Part shown: one piece after another, positions 41,206-51,993 of the stretch
How positions within the stretch are numbered: position 1 is the first letter of the stretch
How the letters are laid out: each line of letters begins with the position of its first letter
NCBI RefSeq assembly: GCF_963259705.1
Contig: NC_081842.1
Location: 179,307,849 to 179,371,848 of the forward strand
Reading direction: 5' to 3'
DNA from: Myotis daubentonii
Taxonomy: Eukaryota > Chordata > Mammalia > Chiroptera > Vespertilionidae
DNA: 64,000 bases
Made by a program: the position numbers and the translations under genes
The notes under the pieces: generated by a model
Database searches by the model: none
Seen by the model: the letters and a program-made list of their open reading frames with translations, nothing else
Told to the model about the DNA's origin: nothing

Positions 41206-41769
41206 TCATTTTCTCCCATGCCAGCTGGTTCCCTTTAAATACCATCTGCCCTTTACCCACTAAAAGCCTCTTCCTCCTTCATCAACTCTGTCTTCTACTT
41301 GGAAATGCCTCTGTATCATGTGAAATAGGCATGTTTAAAAAGAAAATAAATGGGAGACCTGGTTCCCAAAACACTTCCCTGAAGTGCCAAGCAGCAGAGC
41401 AGCACAATAGCCGAATTCCAACTGCTTTGTTCTTTGTGATAATCCACATAATTGGGTCAGAGGGCTAATGACTTGGCTTCAGGAATCCGAGCCATATGCC
41501 TCCATGATTGGCAGCCAGCTGCATGCCCACAATGAGGGCTGTTGCTGATGGAAGCCCAGGGCCTCAGCTGAGGGGACCAGCAGCCAGACCAAAGCTGGGA
41601 GCGAGAAACTGGAACGGCCCCTGGTTATGAGGCCATTTTCCGTATCCTCCCGCCACCCCTTCCAATCTGCTCGGTTTGGTTTCTGAGATGCCAAGTTCTG
41701 CTCAGACAGGCCTTTGACAGGGGCCTTTCCTGAAGACGCCAACGCACAGGGATGGGGTAGGCAGGGATT
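41206..41769. other. Unassigned, repeat-poor sequence
   Basis: No transposon recognised; frames lack domains. Confidence 0.35.
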
Positions 41770-42060
41770 GCGCCCGTGTCAGTCTCTTCCCTTAGATCTG
41801 TAGTAAGCTGCTAATTAGTGTCAGTAATTGCTAGAGGAGAGGATAGCCGGCTGCCCGTCAGCGTGGGGAAGGAAGGGATGCTGGCTCCCCCCTATCCAGC
41901 GTTGAGCCATAAATCCATATCGGTTAAATCGGCTGTTGGGAGGCTGGTTGAAAAGGATGTCAGTGGAGTCCTGTCAGGTTAATGGGTTTAGCTAATATAT
42001 GGGCGTAAGGATGAGTAACCCGATCAGGCATCAGAGCCAAAGGCAGGAGGATGGCAGTCT
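41770..42060. promoter_or_regulatory. Candidate conserved non-coding element
   Basis: Repeat-free, with clustered homeodomain-like cores (GCTGCTAATTAGTGTCAGTA, AATTGCTAG, GGGTTTAGCTAATATATGGG). Inference only. Confidence 0.32.
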
Positions 42061-42214
42061 GAGGGAGCCACCGTGGCAGAGGGCTCACAGCTACCCTTTT
42101 GAGTGAGGCCCTGGTCTTCTGGGAGAGATGTTCCAAAAAATCTATTTCTTAGGCAACTCAAAGGAAGAAGAAGTTGGTGCTTTATCTCTGCGACCCACAT
42201 GCCAACAGATGGTG

Positions 42215-42425
42215 GGAGGAATCGAGGACTCAGATTTCATGCAGATCTAGGTCCTACTCCTGCCACCAACAGTCTTATTCTGGGGCAGAGGATGAACTCT
42301 GAGCCTTAGCTTTCTCCTCACTACAATGAGTCGTCCAGAGGTAGAAATAAGCTAATACACATACAATGCTTGGCATATAATCACTGCTCTTAAAGTGAGC
42401 ACTTATTAAATCCTACAGATTAGGT
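42215..42425 (+). repeat. MIR SINE
   Basis: 'GCCTTAGCTTTCTCCTCACT' and 'TACAATGCTTGGCATATAAT'. Confidence 0.65.
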
Positions 42426-43384
42426 CAGAATATGTAACGCACCAGGCACCTGGGAGCTGGTGCTGGTAAATTTCAGGATGCTTTCATATAAATCCTGGGG
42501 GGCCTTTGCAATCAGGTCAGGAGACCTCATGGTTTCTGATTACCCCGCGGTCAATTCTCTCCTCACCACACCTCTCCTATGTGTTTAACCTGGGTGTGTG
42601 AAGGAGATGTGAAGGAAAGGTGGCCACCAGACAGCTGTGCTGTGTGCAGCCCCCTACATCTATATGGGCACCATGCATGAGGTAGTGGTGAGAGCCCGGC
42701 TTATGTGCTGGAAAAACATGCCAAGAGTACTGCAAACCCCCCAATAATTTGGATACAGAATATCCAAGTCTATGGAGCAGTTGTGTTTTTGCTTTATATG
42801 CATGTGATGTAATGATAAAATAATACGGTTGATGTGTGTGTGTGTATGTTTTTACCTTTCTCTTTCCAAAGATCTAGGTACTCTCGTTGCCTACAATATT
42901 CATTTGCTTCGCAAATATATAATGTTATCACATTCTTATTTATATATGTTTGCTAAGAAAATGTGTATTGCCTATATGCATACATATCTATTCATTTATT
43001 CATTCAACAAATATTTATTGAGCACCAAGTGAACTGCAGAATTTTAGAGCTTAAAGGGGCAGTCGTCCTCTTCAAAGTTCTCAATTTAGAGAAGAACCTG
43101 GGATCCTAATATGACTAGGCCCACACTCCTGCTGGGAATCCTCCTCCCGGCCTTCACTCAGAGTCCATGATCCATCAATATTATCACTCTAGCAGTAGGC
43201 CCCAGTAACTTTTCCTCCCTACCTCTATCCTACTGTGCTGTCCAGACCACAATTCAGAGGAATCAAGCTGTCTGGCACTAGAGCAGCTGCACATGCTGAA
43301 TAAAAGCACACAGTCAGGCAGCCTGATCATATTCCATGACAAAAACCTTCATCTCAGGGGTATGGCAGAGTAGTTCCGAGCTAA
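42426..43384. other. Mostly unassigned sequence with an L2 tail
   Basis: A reversed L2 end at 42985-43030 ('TTATTCATTCAACAAATATT' then TATTGAGCACCAAG) and a short TG run at 42833-42846. Otherwise nothing recognised. Confidence 0.45.
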
Positions 43385-43546
43385 GCCACATTGGCTGGGT
43401 TTGTATACCAGTTCTAGCTGTGGGACCATCAGCAAGGTACTTAACCTCTCTGTGCCTTTTTTATTTAATGTAAGATAAAGATAATAATCTCTACCTCATA
43501 GGGTTTCAAAGATGAAAGAATTAAAAATATATAATGCAGTGCCTGG

Positions 43547-43549
<3 letters not shown>
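43385..43549 (+). repeat. MIR SINE
   Basis: 'GGTACTTAACCTCTCTGTGC', 'CTCTACCTCATAGGGTTTCA' and 'AATGCAGTGCCTGGCACTAT'; an AT tract begins where the MIR 3' end should continue. Confidence 0.9.

Positions 43550-43591
<42 letters not shown>
43550..43591. repeat. (TA)n microsatellite
   Basis: About 21 TA units expanded at the 3' part of the MIR. It encodes the repetitive IYIYIY run of a spurious frame. Confidence 0.97.
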
Positions 43592-43593
<2 letters not shown>

Positions 43594-43934
43594 CATTATT
43601 AGTATTGGACACACTATGTTGTTGTGCAAACTCCTCTGCATACACAGTGACTGCTGGGGCTCCAGCCATTCAAACCACATTCCAGGCAACACTCAAGGCA
43701 AAGGGGTTTCTGCCTGTTGAGTCAGCTCTTGTGAGGATCCTCCTCTGCAGATCCTCACAACACTACTTGTTTACAGAACCTGGCTTCCTGGACATATGTG
43801 ACTGTAAGAGAGACTTGGAAATGACATTTTTATTCTAAACGGTATCATGCCCCTGTGGAGAAACTGGTCGTAAGGAAGAAGAGAGCGTGGAATATGTTTA
43901 TGCCATGGCAGACTCTGTTTTATCTACATACCCA

Positions 43935-44587
43935 AAGTTAATGGATTCTTCTCTGCTTTGCTCTCACTGCCCAAGGCCATTCTGCCTCCCCTTCTACACA
44001 CACTTGTCTACCTTGGCTTCTCTAATACCACACCTGGTTTTCCTCCTACTTCTCTGGCCACTGTCTTTTTATCAAATTTTCTGGCTTCTCATGCTCTTCC
44101 CAGGCTCTGTATGCAGGGGACCCCCAGTTTTACCACAGACCCTTCCTCTCTTCTCCAGCTGCACCCCCATGGTGGTGAATACCCCCTCATGCGGGTGATT
44201 CCCTCCTGTGCATCTCTACCCCAGACTTCTACTCTGTACTCATGCCTGCTGTCACCTCCTCTCCACTTGTAGAATGAATAGCCATCTCAAAATTTACTTT
44301 TCTAACCATAGCTCTTGATTTCCCATCACATGTGTTTCTCTCTCCACTTTCCCCATCTCAGAACAGGGGCCCTCCAAATCCGCTTGAAGTCCAAGACTCT
44401 AGAAACCAGTCTTGATGACTCCTTATCCTTCAGCGTCTCCCACTCCCATTTCCAACCCTGAAATAATTTTCGAATCTGTCCACCTTGTTCTACCTTGGCG
44501 ATCACTGCTCTAGTCCAAGCCAGCAACATCCCTCACCTTGACTACTGGGAGTCCCTCTAATGAATCCTCCTATTTGCGTGCTTTCTT
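43935..44587 (+). repeat. Long L2 LINE, 5' segment of a nested copy
   Basis: 'TTTTCCTCCTACTTCTCTGG', 'TTGATGACTCCTTATCCTTC', 'CTCTAGTCCAAGCCAGCAAC' and 'CCTTGACTACTGGGAGTCCC' are in L2 ORF2 order. The 103- and 104-codon frames here are chance, in different frames, and contain none of the reverse transcriptase motifs. Confidence 0.8.
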
Positions 44588-44788
44588 CTGTGGTAGAGCA
44601 CAGTGGTTTAGTGCAAGGACTCTGGAGCCAGACAGCCTTGGTTCAAATCTTAGCTCCAATATATATTAGCTATCTGACTTAGATAAGTTTATTAACACTG
44701 TTTAAAAATCTCAACTTCTTCATCCTAAAGTGAGAATAATGATAGTACATATTTCATATGATTATTATAAGCACTAAATGAGTTGCTC
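44588..44788 (+). repeat. MIR SINE, left part, inserted in the L2
   Basis: 'GACTCTGGAGCCAGACAGCC' and 'TTGGTTCAAATCTTAGCTCC', an unusually complete MIR 5' region. Confidence 0.9.
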
Positions 44789-44790
44789 TA

Positions 44791-44919
44791 CAGGTTTGGC
44801 AAAAGTAGGCTTTTAGTTGTGAGTACGCAAAGCAGAGGGTTTATTCTTGTATTATTATTTATTAATTCTTATATCAGTTTTCATATGAACAACTGTAAAC
44901 CTGCTCTTACCCCGCCCTG
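44791..44919. mobile_element. Mariner-type MITE
   Basis: 129 bp with ends CAGGTTTGGCAAAAGTAGGC and TGCTCTTACCCCGCCCTG. TA target duplications are at 44789-44790 and 44920-44921. The stem AACTGTAAACCTGC mirrors the left end. No transposase. It interrupts a MIR between its ATGAGTTGCTC and CAGTACTCAGAGCAAGGCC segments. Confidence 0.93.
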
Positions 44920-44921
44920 TA

Positions 44922-45003
44922 TGTCAGTACTCAGAGCAAGGCCTGGCATATAATAAGCACAATCAATAAATGTTAGCTTATTATACTAGCTATTATTACC
45001 ATA
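44922..45003 (+). repeat. MIR SINE, right part
   Basis: 'AGAGCAAGGCCTGGCATATA' and 'AATCAATAAATGTTAGCTTA', the MIR 3' end. Confidence 0.9.
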
Positions 45004-45424
45004 CATTTTTCGTGGAGCCACCAGAGTGATCTTTTTAAAACATAAATTAAATCCTATCGTTCCTGTGCTTAAAACTCTCTAGTGATTTCCCATTTCAGCT
45101 GCAATGAAATTTTAATACATTACCATGGCCAAAGGTCTTCCATTACTTAGCCCTTGACTCCTCCCACCTCTGCATATAGCTCTCTATCACTATCTTTAGC
45201 CCTGCCTGCTTTATTTTAATTCCTCTAACATTCCAAGCTTATTTTAATTTCTTTAACATTGCCTCTGTTCCTTCCTCTGCCTGGAATGCTCTTCCCTCCC
45301 TCCAGCGATTCATAAGGCTGACTCATTTTTTTCCAGATCTCAGCTCAATGACCTCCCCCTTTGAAAGGCCCACTGTGACCATGTGCCTAAAGGAGTGTCC
45401 CTGCCCTTGTAATTCTCCCCCTTC
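45004..45424 (+). repeat. L2 LINE, middle segment
   Basis: 'CACCAGAGTGATCTTTTTAA', 'TTCCTCTGCCTGGAATGCTC' and 'CTCAGCTCAATGACCTCCCC' continue the L2 from 44587 in order. Confidence 0.92.
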
Positions 45425-45622
45425 ATTTATTTTTTTTAGATGTACTTTTATTGATTCTGAAAGAGGGAGAGAGAGAAGCATCAATGTGAGAGAGAAACAT
45501 CAATCAGCTGCCTCCCATACTCACCTGGACTGGGGATTAAACTGGCAACCTGGGTATATGCCCAGACCGGGAATTGAATCAGCGACCTTTCAGAGCAACA
45601 GGATGATGCCCGGCCAGGGCTG
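45425..45622 (-). mobile_element. Ves SINE
   Basis: 'GAGAAACATCAATCAGCTGC', 'CAACCTGGGTATATGCCCAG' and 'GATGATGCCCGGCCAGGG'. The TSD is short: CCCCTTC (45418-45424 and 45623-45629). Confidence 0.92.
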
Positions 45623-45629
45623 CCCCTTC

Positions 45630-45795
45630 CTTTTCCGTGGCTTTCTTGTTGGTTTGTTTGCCTCTTTTGTGGCCTCTACTAGAGTATGGGGTTTCTGAGA
45701 GCACTGATCTCATTTACTTATATAGTTGTGGATCCCAGGACCAGTGATGGCACATAGTAGGTACTCACAAACCAGCTGGTGAATGAAAGAAGAGA
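45630..45795 (+). repeat. L2 LINE, 3' segment
   Basis: 'GTGGATCCCAGGACCAGTGA', 'TGGCACATAGTAGGTACTCA' and ending GGTGAATGAA, the L2 terminus. Confidence 0.9.
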
Positions 45796-45911
45796 TGACC
45801 CTTGAGCAAGAGTTTAACGAATAAATAGGAATGTTCCAAATACACAAGAAGAAGCAAGGATTGGAGGCAAAGGGAGCAGCATTTGCAAATGCATTCAGAT
45901 ATGACGTAGAG

Positions 45912-46078
45912 TAGTGATTTGCTATTTAGAAATGTGGTGTGGTCTTCATACCAGAAGCACCAGCTTCACCTGGGACTTGTTAGAAATGCAGGGTCTTAGT
46001 CCTCAGCCCAGACACACTGAGTCAGAATCTACATTCTAAGAAGACTCCCAGGTGTTTCATTTGAGAAGCACTGGAGTA
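45912..46078 (+). repeat. MER5-like hAT-Charlie relic
   Basis: 'CACCTGGGACTTGTTAGAAA', 'CACACTGAGTCAGAATCTAC' and 'CATTTGAGAAGCACTG'. Confidence 0.85.
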
Positions 46079-46217
46079 GTGTGTTCAGGGAACCAGAAAT
46101 AGCCATCATGACTAGAGCACTAGAACATAAAGTACAAAGGGGAATGTTTCAGCTAGGATATAAATTCAGCTGCACATGACAAACCCGGGATGATAGTGGC
46201 TTAAAAACACCAGATAA

Positions 46218-46349
46218 TCCCTGGCCAGGTGGCTCAGTTCATTGGAGTGTTGGCCCGTACACCAAAAGGTGGCAGTCTTGATTTCTGGTCAGGGCACATA
46301 CCTAGGTTGCGGGTATGATTCCCAATTTAGGCACATACAGAAGACAACC

Positions 46350-46389
<40 letters not shown>

Positions 46390-46465
46390 CCCCCCCCCCA
46401 ACCCCTTTCTTTCTCTCTCAAAATCAATAAAAATATATCCTCAGGTGAGTATTAAAAAAAACAAC
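46218..46465 (+). mobile_element. Ves SINE with CT/poly-C expansion
   Basis: 'CCTGGCCAGGTGGCTCAGTT', 'TTTCTGGTCAGGGCACATAC', (CT)n at 46352-46386, a 13-C run at 46387-46399, 'CTCAAAATCAATAAAAATAT'. A tentative imperfect TSD is AACACCAGAT / AACACCCCAT. Confidence 0.9.
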
Positions 46466-47007
46466 ACCCCATCAGGTACATGTATTCATATCTCGTGTAA
46501 AAGTCCAAGCAAATATGGCTGCTTTTTTGCTGAGTCTCTCAGGGGCCTGATCCATTCTAAGTAGTGTGGAAAAGTGAATTTTCCTTCCCCGTCCTGTGAT
46601 AAAGACTGCCTGAGATACTGAGATGCCACTTTATGCTCAGTTGAAGTAATCCTTCCTGGGCTGCATCTCACAGTAACTAGTGAGCACCTGCTACATGCCA
46701 GGCACCTTGTTAGGGGCTGAGGACACAGAGATGAGGAGATATGACCTCATCCCTCAAGGAGCTCAGCATGAAAATAGGCATCATGAAGCAGTGTCAGATT
46801 CCTCTGTGTGACCTCTCAGGTTTCCCTCTCAGGAATAAAGTCAGCAGGGAAAGGAAGGGGCCAGGAAGCCTCAAGTGGCCAAAGTTGGGCAGAAAAAGAA
46901 TGGGGAAGGAGCTAGAAGACTTAACATTTTATCCTTTTATTCAATTGGAAATAATAATGCTAGCAATGAATTCTAACACACTGAATAATACAAAAAGGAA
47001 CCCATGG
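46466..47007. other. Unassigned sequence with an L2 end
   Basis: A reversed L2 tail at about 46675-46795 ('ACCTGCTACATGCCAGGCAC', 'CCTCAAGGAGCTCAGCATGA'). The remainder is not recognised. Confidence 0.55.
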
Positions 47008-47015
47008 GTCTAAAG

Positions 47016-47207
47016 CAGGGCTGGGCGACCTTTTTTCTGCCAAGGGCCATTTGGATATTTAGAACATCATTCAAAACATCAGCTTAAAAATTAGCTGCTA
47101 TATTTGGTCAAACATTAAATTAATTCACCCCTAATTCCTTGGCAGGGCTGGACCAAATGATTCTGTGGGCCTAATATTGCCCTTGGGCTGGACTTTCCCT
47201 ATCCCTG
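47016..47207. mobile_element. Non-autonomous hAT transposon (third family)
   Basis: 192 bp with imperfect ends CAGGGCTGGGCGACC / TTTCCCTATCCCTG and perfect 8-bp TSD GTCTAAAG (47008-47015 and 47208-47215). No transposase. Confidence 0.9.
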
Positions 47208-47228
47208 GTCTAAAGTGATAATAAAAAT

Positions 47229-47229
<1 letters not shown>

Positions 47230-47262
<33 letters not shown>
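47230..47262. repeat. (GA)n microsatellite
   Basis: About sixteen GA units. Confidence 0.95.
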
Positions 47263-47264
<2 letters not shown>

Positions 47265-47589
47265 TCTTTTCTTTTTTTAACAGGGGAAACCAACTAATGC
47301 ATGAGGAATGGTATAATTAGAAAACTACTATTATGCAACCACTGGTATAATAATTGATTTAGATAAGCATAATTAACAGATGCTTAAACCATTGTATTAA
47401 AAGTTGTTTGGGATAAGAATAGTTATACAGTCTCATATAAAATCCCACAGAGTACTGATTAATTACACAGGGAAAAGGTACCATTACAACAAAGAAATCT
47501 GGTGAATACCATATTAATCATATGATAAATGTAATGTCACCAATGATGGGGCTAATTGGAATCATGTGACACAAATTGAGAATCATTCT

Positions 47590-48060
47590 GAAGAACAACT
47601 GGCTTATGCTATTCAAAAGTGTCAATGTCATGAGAAACAAATGGGCTTAGGACCAGTTTCATATTATAGGCTAATAGGAAATGACAATTAAATGCAACAC
47701 ATGATTCTGGATTGAATCCTATATGAGAAAGAAACATTGAGATTATTGAGACATTAACATCTGCATACAGAATGCATGTTAGATAACAGTTCTCTAATGT
47801 GCCACGTCAGATCATAATATTGTGGCTATCCAGGAAAATGTCCTTATTCTTAGAAGATACATGTTAAAGAATTTAGAGTTAAAGAGTCATGATGTTGCCA
47901 ACTTACGCTTAAATGGTTTAGGAAAAAAAGAAAAGTACACAAGGAAAGAGATAAGACAAGTGTGGCAAAATATTAAAAGTTGGTGAACCTAGGTAAAGAG
48001 TAGTATTTAGATGTTTATTGTGTTATAATTGTGATTTTTAAATAGGTTTAAATTTTGATT
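47590..48060 (+). repeat. Ancient interspersed repeat (unnamed)
   Basis: 'AAGTGTCAATGTCATGAGAA', 'ACAATTAAATGCAACACATG', 'ATTCTGGATTGAATCCTATA' and 'GGTGAACCTAGGTAAAGAGT' are in the order of a common mammalian repeat whose name I cannot fix. The flank 47263-47589 is AT-rich and unassigned. Confidence 0.5.
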
Positions 48061-48079
48061 TAAATAAAAAGTGTTTTAC

Positions 48080-48678
48080 TATCCCTGGTGGCTGATCCTA
48101 TGCAGACCAAGTCTTGTATATATAATGGATTCCCCAAAATTCACATTGTTACTGGCAATGCCAGCTCTTCATTCTTGAGTTCGGCAAAGAAAGAATTCAG
48201 AATTGAGAACTCTAACACAAGAGGAAGTTTATTTAGCATGCAAAGTGACAATACACTTGAAAAGAAGATTTGAGTGGGCTGCTCAGAGCCCTGCCTTGGC
48301 CTTTTAGAAAGAAAGTCACAGAAGCAGAAGAAGTGAGCCAGCTTGGCTGCGTGGACTTAGGAAATAAATAACAGAGGCAAAAGAAGGGCCCTTGGTAACA
48401 GGTTTAGGGATTAATTTAACCCTGGAGGAGCTGCTGCTGTTCACTGCTTGCCTAGTAGCAAGTCTCATGGACCCTTAGAGCTTAGGAGAAAGAAAGAAAA
48501 AGAAGACATGGGAATGTTCTAGAGAGAGAGTGTGCACACTGGGTCCTTTGTCTGAAGAGTTTTTATCTGTTCTCTAAAGGCAGGAATTTTAGGGGAAGTT
48601 TCAGAGGAGGATTTCAATAGAATATTCATCAATTTCAAAAGTGTATCCTTTAATATGCTGATGCATCAAAATGAATTG
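48080..48678 (-). repeat. Probable solitary retroviral-type LTR, part 1
   Basis: 'GGCAAAGAAAGAATTCAGAA' and 'AAGAGGAAGTTTATTTAGCA', a reversed LTR layout with polyadenylation-like ATAAA on the minus strand. No gag, pol or env-like frame is nearby. TG...CA ends and a TSD could not be fixed. Interrupted by a Ves SINE. Confidence 0.4.
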
Positions 48679-48833
48679 CCCTGGCTGGTGTTGCTCAGTT
48701 GGTTGAGCACCATCCTGTGCACCAAAAGGTCACTGGTTCAAATTCCTGGTCAGGGCACATGCCCAGGTTGCAGGTTTGGTCCCTGGTGAGGATGGGTACT
48801 GGAGGTAGCCAATTGATGTTTCTCTGTTACATT

Positions 48834-48875
<42 letters not shown>

Positions 48876-48912
48876 TCCCTTTCTCTAAGATCAATAAAAA
48901 CATATTTTTTAA
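48679..48912 (+). mobile_element. Ves SINE
   Basis: 'CTGGCTGGTGTTGCTCAGTT', 'CCTGGTCAGGGCACATGCCC', (CT)n at 48836-48870, 'TAAGATCAATAAAAACATAT'. TSD approximates AAAATGAATTG / AAAATGAGTG. Confidence 0.95.
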
Positions 48913-49320
48913 AAAATGAGTGTATAGGATCAGGGTCATGTTCTCTATAGATTGGTTGGCACTAGGGTAGGGGGTCATTGGTCCTTGCGGCTAGTCCTGA
49001 TGCCAGCCATGGTGTTACTTTATCTGGTTTTGCTGCTATTCTGGGCCTGGAGCTGAAACACCACTGAGGTCTAGATGTTATCTCTAGTTTGACCAAAACT
49101 CTGCTTCAGTGGTCAACAGACCTGAGGCTTTGTCCCCAAGAAAATGTAATGCTAATCAGAACCTCATTGTTCTGAAGGCTAATGTTTAAGGGCGTGGCTT
49201 TGCAAGGGAGAAGGAGGCAGGTGAGTCAGGGTGCTTGCTGGATGAGGCCAGTTTGAATCAGCTTTTGTTCTCAGTTTCCCTATTCCACTTGCCAAGTAAC
49301 TTTCCTAGCTTCCTACTATC
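48913..49320 (-). repeat. Probable solitary LTR, part 2
   Basis: 'TCTATAGATTGGTTGGCACT', 'TCATTGGTCCTTGCGGCTAG' and 'CTGGGCCTGGAGCTGAAACA' resemble the U3 side of a reversed class I-like LTR. Family not assigned. Confidence 0.4.
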
Positions 49321-50045
49321 CTGCCACAATAGCCTTTGGGATTCTATTGAGTCTGGCTGCTGGTCCATCAGCCTGTACCCCAGGAAATGGGGTTGGTCCT
49401 GAGCAAAAGCAACGGGGGGAGCTGGGGTTTGGTGGCCTCAGGGTTATCCTCTGTCTGATTCATATTCACATCATCTACCTTCTCTCTGGAGTGTCTGAAC
49501 AACAAGCCATGAACACAGCACCTGACAGACTGGAAGCACTGATGACAAAAGTCTGCTTTCGTTTTTGGTAAAACTGTGAGACCTAAAGCTGCCCAGATCT
49601 CTTTCCTGCTGCCTAGAGAAGGTTTGGGAAAGAGGAGATCACCAGGCCAGGTGGGGTTCTGGGGTTTTAGTTGCAGGGATGAGAGTGTTAGTATGGGGAA
49701 GGGAGATAAAGATGAGATGAAATTATAATTGTGAGAGTTGGGGAAGAGTAGATTTCAAAAACATTTTTAGTCACAGATGGTTGAAGAGAAATACAGAGAA
49801 CAGGCCCCAGCACCTCATCTTCCTAGCTGATTGCAGGGAGGGGGAACTCGCTAATGAACACATTGACTTCCCAGCTTCTCAGAACAATAGCAAATGCTTT
49901 TTGCAGTTATCAATTGGGATCCACAGCAGGTGTGGGGGATGGAAGGTGCTGGTGATTCTAAGTTTATCTTTAGAATTTAGGTGAATAGAGAGAAAATCTA
50001 AAGAGCAAGGAGGAATGTCACATAATTGTAGCAAGAGAACCAGAC
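49321..50045. other. Unassigned non-coding sequence
   Basis: No repeat or exon recognised; plus-strand frames carry no domain. Confidence 0.4.
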
Positions 50046-50049
50046 TGGG

Positions 50050-50210
50050 CGGTCTCAACTGGACTAATTCTTAACCTTGCTACTAGGCCACTTACCCTCT
50101 TTAATTTTTAGTTTTTTTCATTGTTAAAAATTAGAATAGTAGTTTCCCTTTCTATAGATCATGTGAGAACTTAACAAAATAGTTAATAAATATAAAAAGT
50201 ACTTTATCTT
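50050..50210 (+). repeat. MIR SINE fragment
   Basis: 'GCTACTAGGCCACTTACCCT' then 'GTTAAAAATTAGAATAGTAG', with the MIR-like ending GAACTTAACAAAATAG. Confidence 0.55.
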
Positions 50211-50214
50211 ATTG

Positions 50215-50360
50215 TCAGTCATTTATGCAGAAAGTATTTATTAAGCACCTACTGTGTACCAGGGCTATGCTAGGCTCCATGGGTATAACAGAGAAGTGGA
50301 AAGTATAGTCCCTGCCCCTATAGAGCTGGTCACCTATCAAGGAAGAGCGGGGTAGACCAA
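50215..50360 (-). repeat. L2 LINE 3' fragment
   Basis: 'AAGTATTTATTAAGCACCTA', 'CTGTGTACCAGGGCTATGCT' and 'CCCTGCCCCTATAGAGCTGG'. Confidence 0.8.
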
Positions 50361-50897
50361 GTGATTACAGATGAACTGAGGTATACCAGCTGTGAGTGGG
50401 AAGTCAGAAAGTCCTTCTGAAGAAAGGAATAGCATTAAGGAGACCAATTATAAATAGCAATACTCCTTCTCATCCCCAAGGAGCAGGGTCAGAGACTTAA
50501 ACACTGACCCTGGTTGACCAGATGGATAAAGGTCTGAACCCTGGTGAAGGAAGCATAGGTTTGCACTGAGGAGAGGCAAGCCAAGGTGTCCTAGGAGTTA
50601 CCTCTGCAGTCTTGTTAAAATTGCCCAGCCTTGTCTGCTGTGTAGACTCCATGGGGCCTGGCTGATGTCCTGGGCATTCCTCACTCTTGGGGGCACCTTG
50701 ATAACAAAGCTTGAGCTTTCCCTAAATGATTAGGTGAGTCCTATCATGGCTCCAAATAAAGATACAGCAGGGAGCCCAGGTCTTTTCCGGGGACACCTAA
50801 CATCCCACAGTGCACTGCTCAAGCGCCACTTCCCCGTGGGAGACTGCCTCCATCCCATTAGCCCAGTGCCTGCCATTTCCCCTAACAACTCTGCCTT
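50361..50897. other. Unassigned non-coding sequence
   Basis: Nothing recognised. The 183-codon minus-strand frame at 50730-51281 spans this, the duplicated block and its flank; no domain, and a plus-strand frame covers the same bases. Confidence 0.4.
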
Positions 50898-51058
50898 GAT
50901 ATGGATGAATAAAACCATTATAGAAATGTTATTTAAGTTAAAACAAAATAGCTCCACCCTTATTTCCAATTCCTTACCCCAAAAGGGCATGGGATAGGTA
51001 GGGAAAGATTTGAGTGTGTTTTCTGAGTTAGTATATACACACAAAAATGTAGATACCC
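50898..51058 (+). repeat. Dispersed direct duplication, copy 1
   Basis: About 90% identical by eye to 51994-52157: both run from ATATGGATGAATAAAACCAT to GATTTGAGTGTGTTTTCTGA and TTAGTATATACAC. Flanks do not match, and I do not recognise the sequence as a known family. Confidence 0.9.
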
Positions 51059-51993
51059 GCCTGGTGGCACTTGTGATATTTATACCCAATCCTAGCTCAG
51101 TACTACTTTTTATAAACCCACCCTTGAGCAAAAGGACTTTTGGGAGCTGGCAGGATAGTCTAGGATGGAAAGCATATGTTGAGATGAGAGGTTGGCATTC
51201 CATTCCACTGGGAATGTGTTTCCTGAGCAGCCTCTGAGAGAAACTCAGTTTTGGCCACGGAGTGTCCAGAGTTAAATACACTAGTTGAGTCAGGTTGCAG
51301 GATCATGAAATAAAGGCGGTGCATTGTGCAGGAGCTAAAGTAAAGGTCGAATGAAGGTATCATGGGGGTTCTGAAGACTCCATTTTACCTGTCATTCACT
51401 CCTCGGGTGGCCTTTGCAGATCAGCACATCATCGTCATTTTATGGTTTCCGGTTCCCCCCTCAAGTGGAGGTGGCGGTGGTGGTCTGTGTATGTGAGTGG
51501 TTTGGGGTTGGGGAGTCCAGCCCAGTGACACCTAAGACACGTTCAGTTGCTCTGCCCTTTGCTCTGTTACACCTTCATCTGCCCTAATTATTTACCAGTA
51601 ACACGGGCATAAACACAGCTTGTGTTCTTTGGAGAAGTATTTGCTGACTATGACAGTGAGAGGATTTTCTAAGGGCTTCCACATCTGACAAGGAAGTCAG
51701 ATCAGACACTTTTCATTTTGCCTGCAGGATCCAGAAGCAATTCCCATTCCTGTTGGTTTAGAACATGTAAACTTCACACGTAGATGAAATGAGAAAATAG
51801 ATTCTATTTCATGAGGAAATTTTTTTTTAATCCTGCACTCTCTATTGGAGACTTTATAAAAGAAAGAAAGGAATAAACTCCCCACATTTGCAAGAAACTG
51901 CTGGTGTCCTTGAACATCTTCCCCACACGCAGGGTAATCTGGTATTAAAAAAAAAATTGAATTTTCTACATCTGAAAGAACCCATTTATTGAT
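51059..51993. other. Unassigned sequence between the duplicated blocks
   Basis: No repeat recognised. A GGTGGCGGTGGTGG run lies at 51470-51483, a T run near 51821-51829 and an A run near 51946-51955. Confidence 0.4.

Noticed and set aside
43550..43591. Repetitive IYIYIY peptide
   Set aside because: Translation of a (TA)n microsatellite.
43887..44272. Two ~104-codon frames in the L2 as LINE protein
   Set aside because: They are in different frames and show no reverse transcriptase motif; they are chance frames in C/T-rich L2 DNA.
48080..49320. Full endogenous retrovirus
   Set aside because: No internal coding region, primer-binding site or second LTR could be seen; at most a solitary LTR.
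50730..51281. 183-codon minus-strand frame as a gene
   Set aside because: Crosses the boundary of a duplicated non-coding block; its partner copy at 51697-52047 has a different frame extent; no domain.
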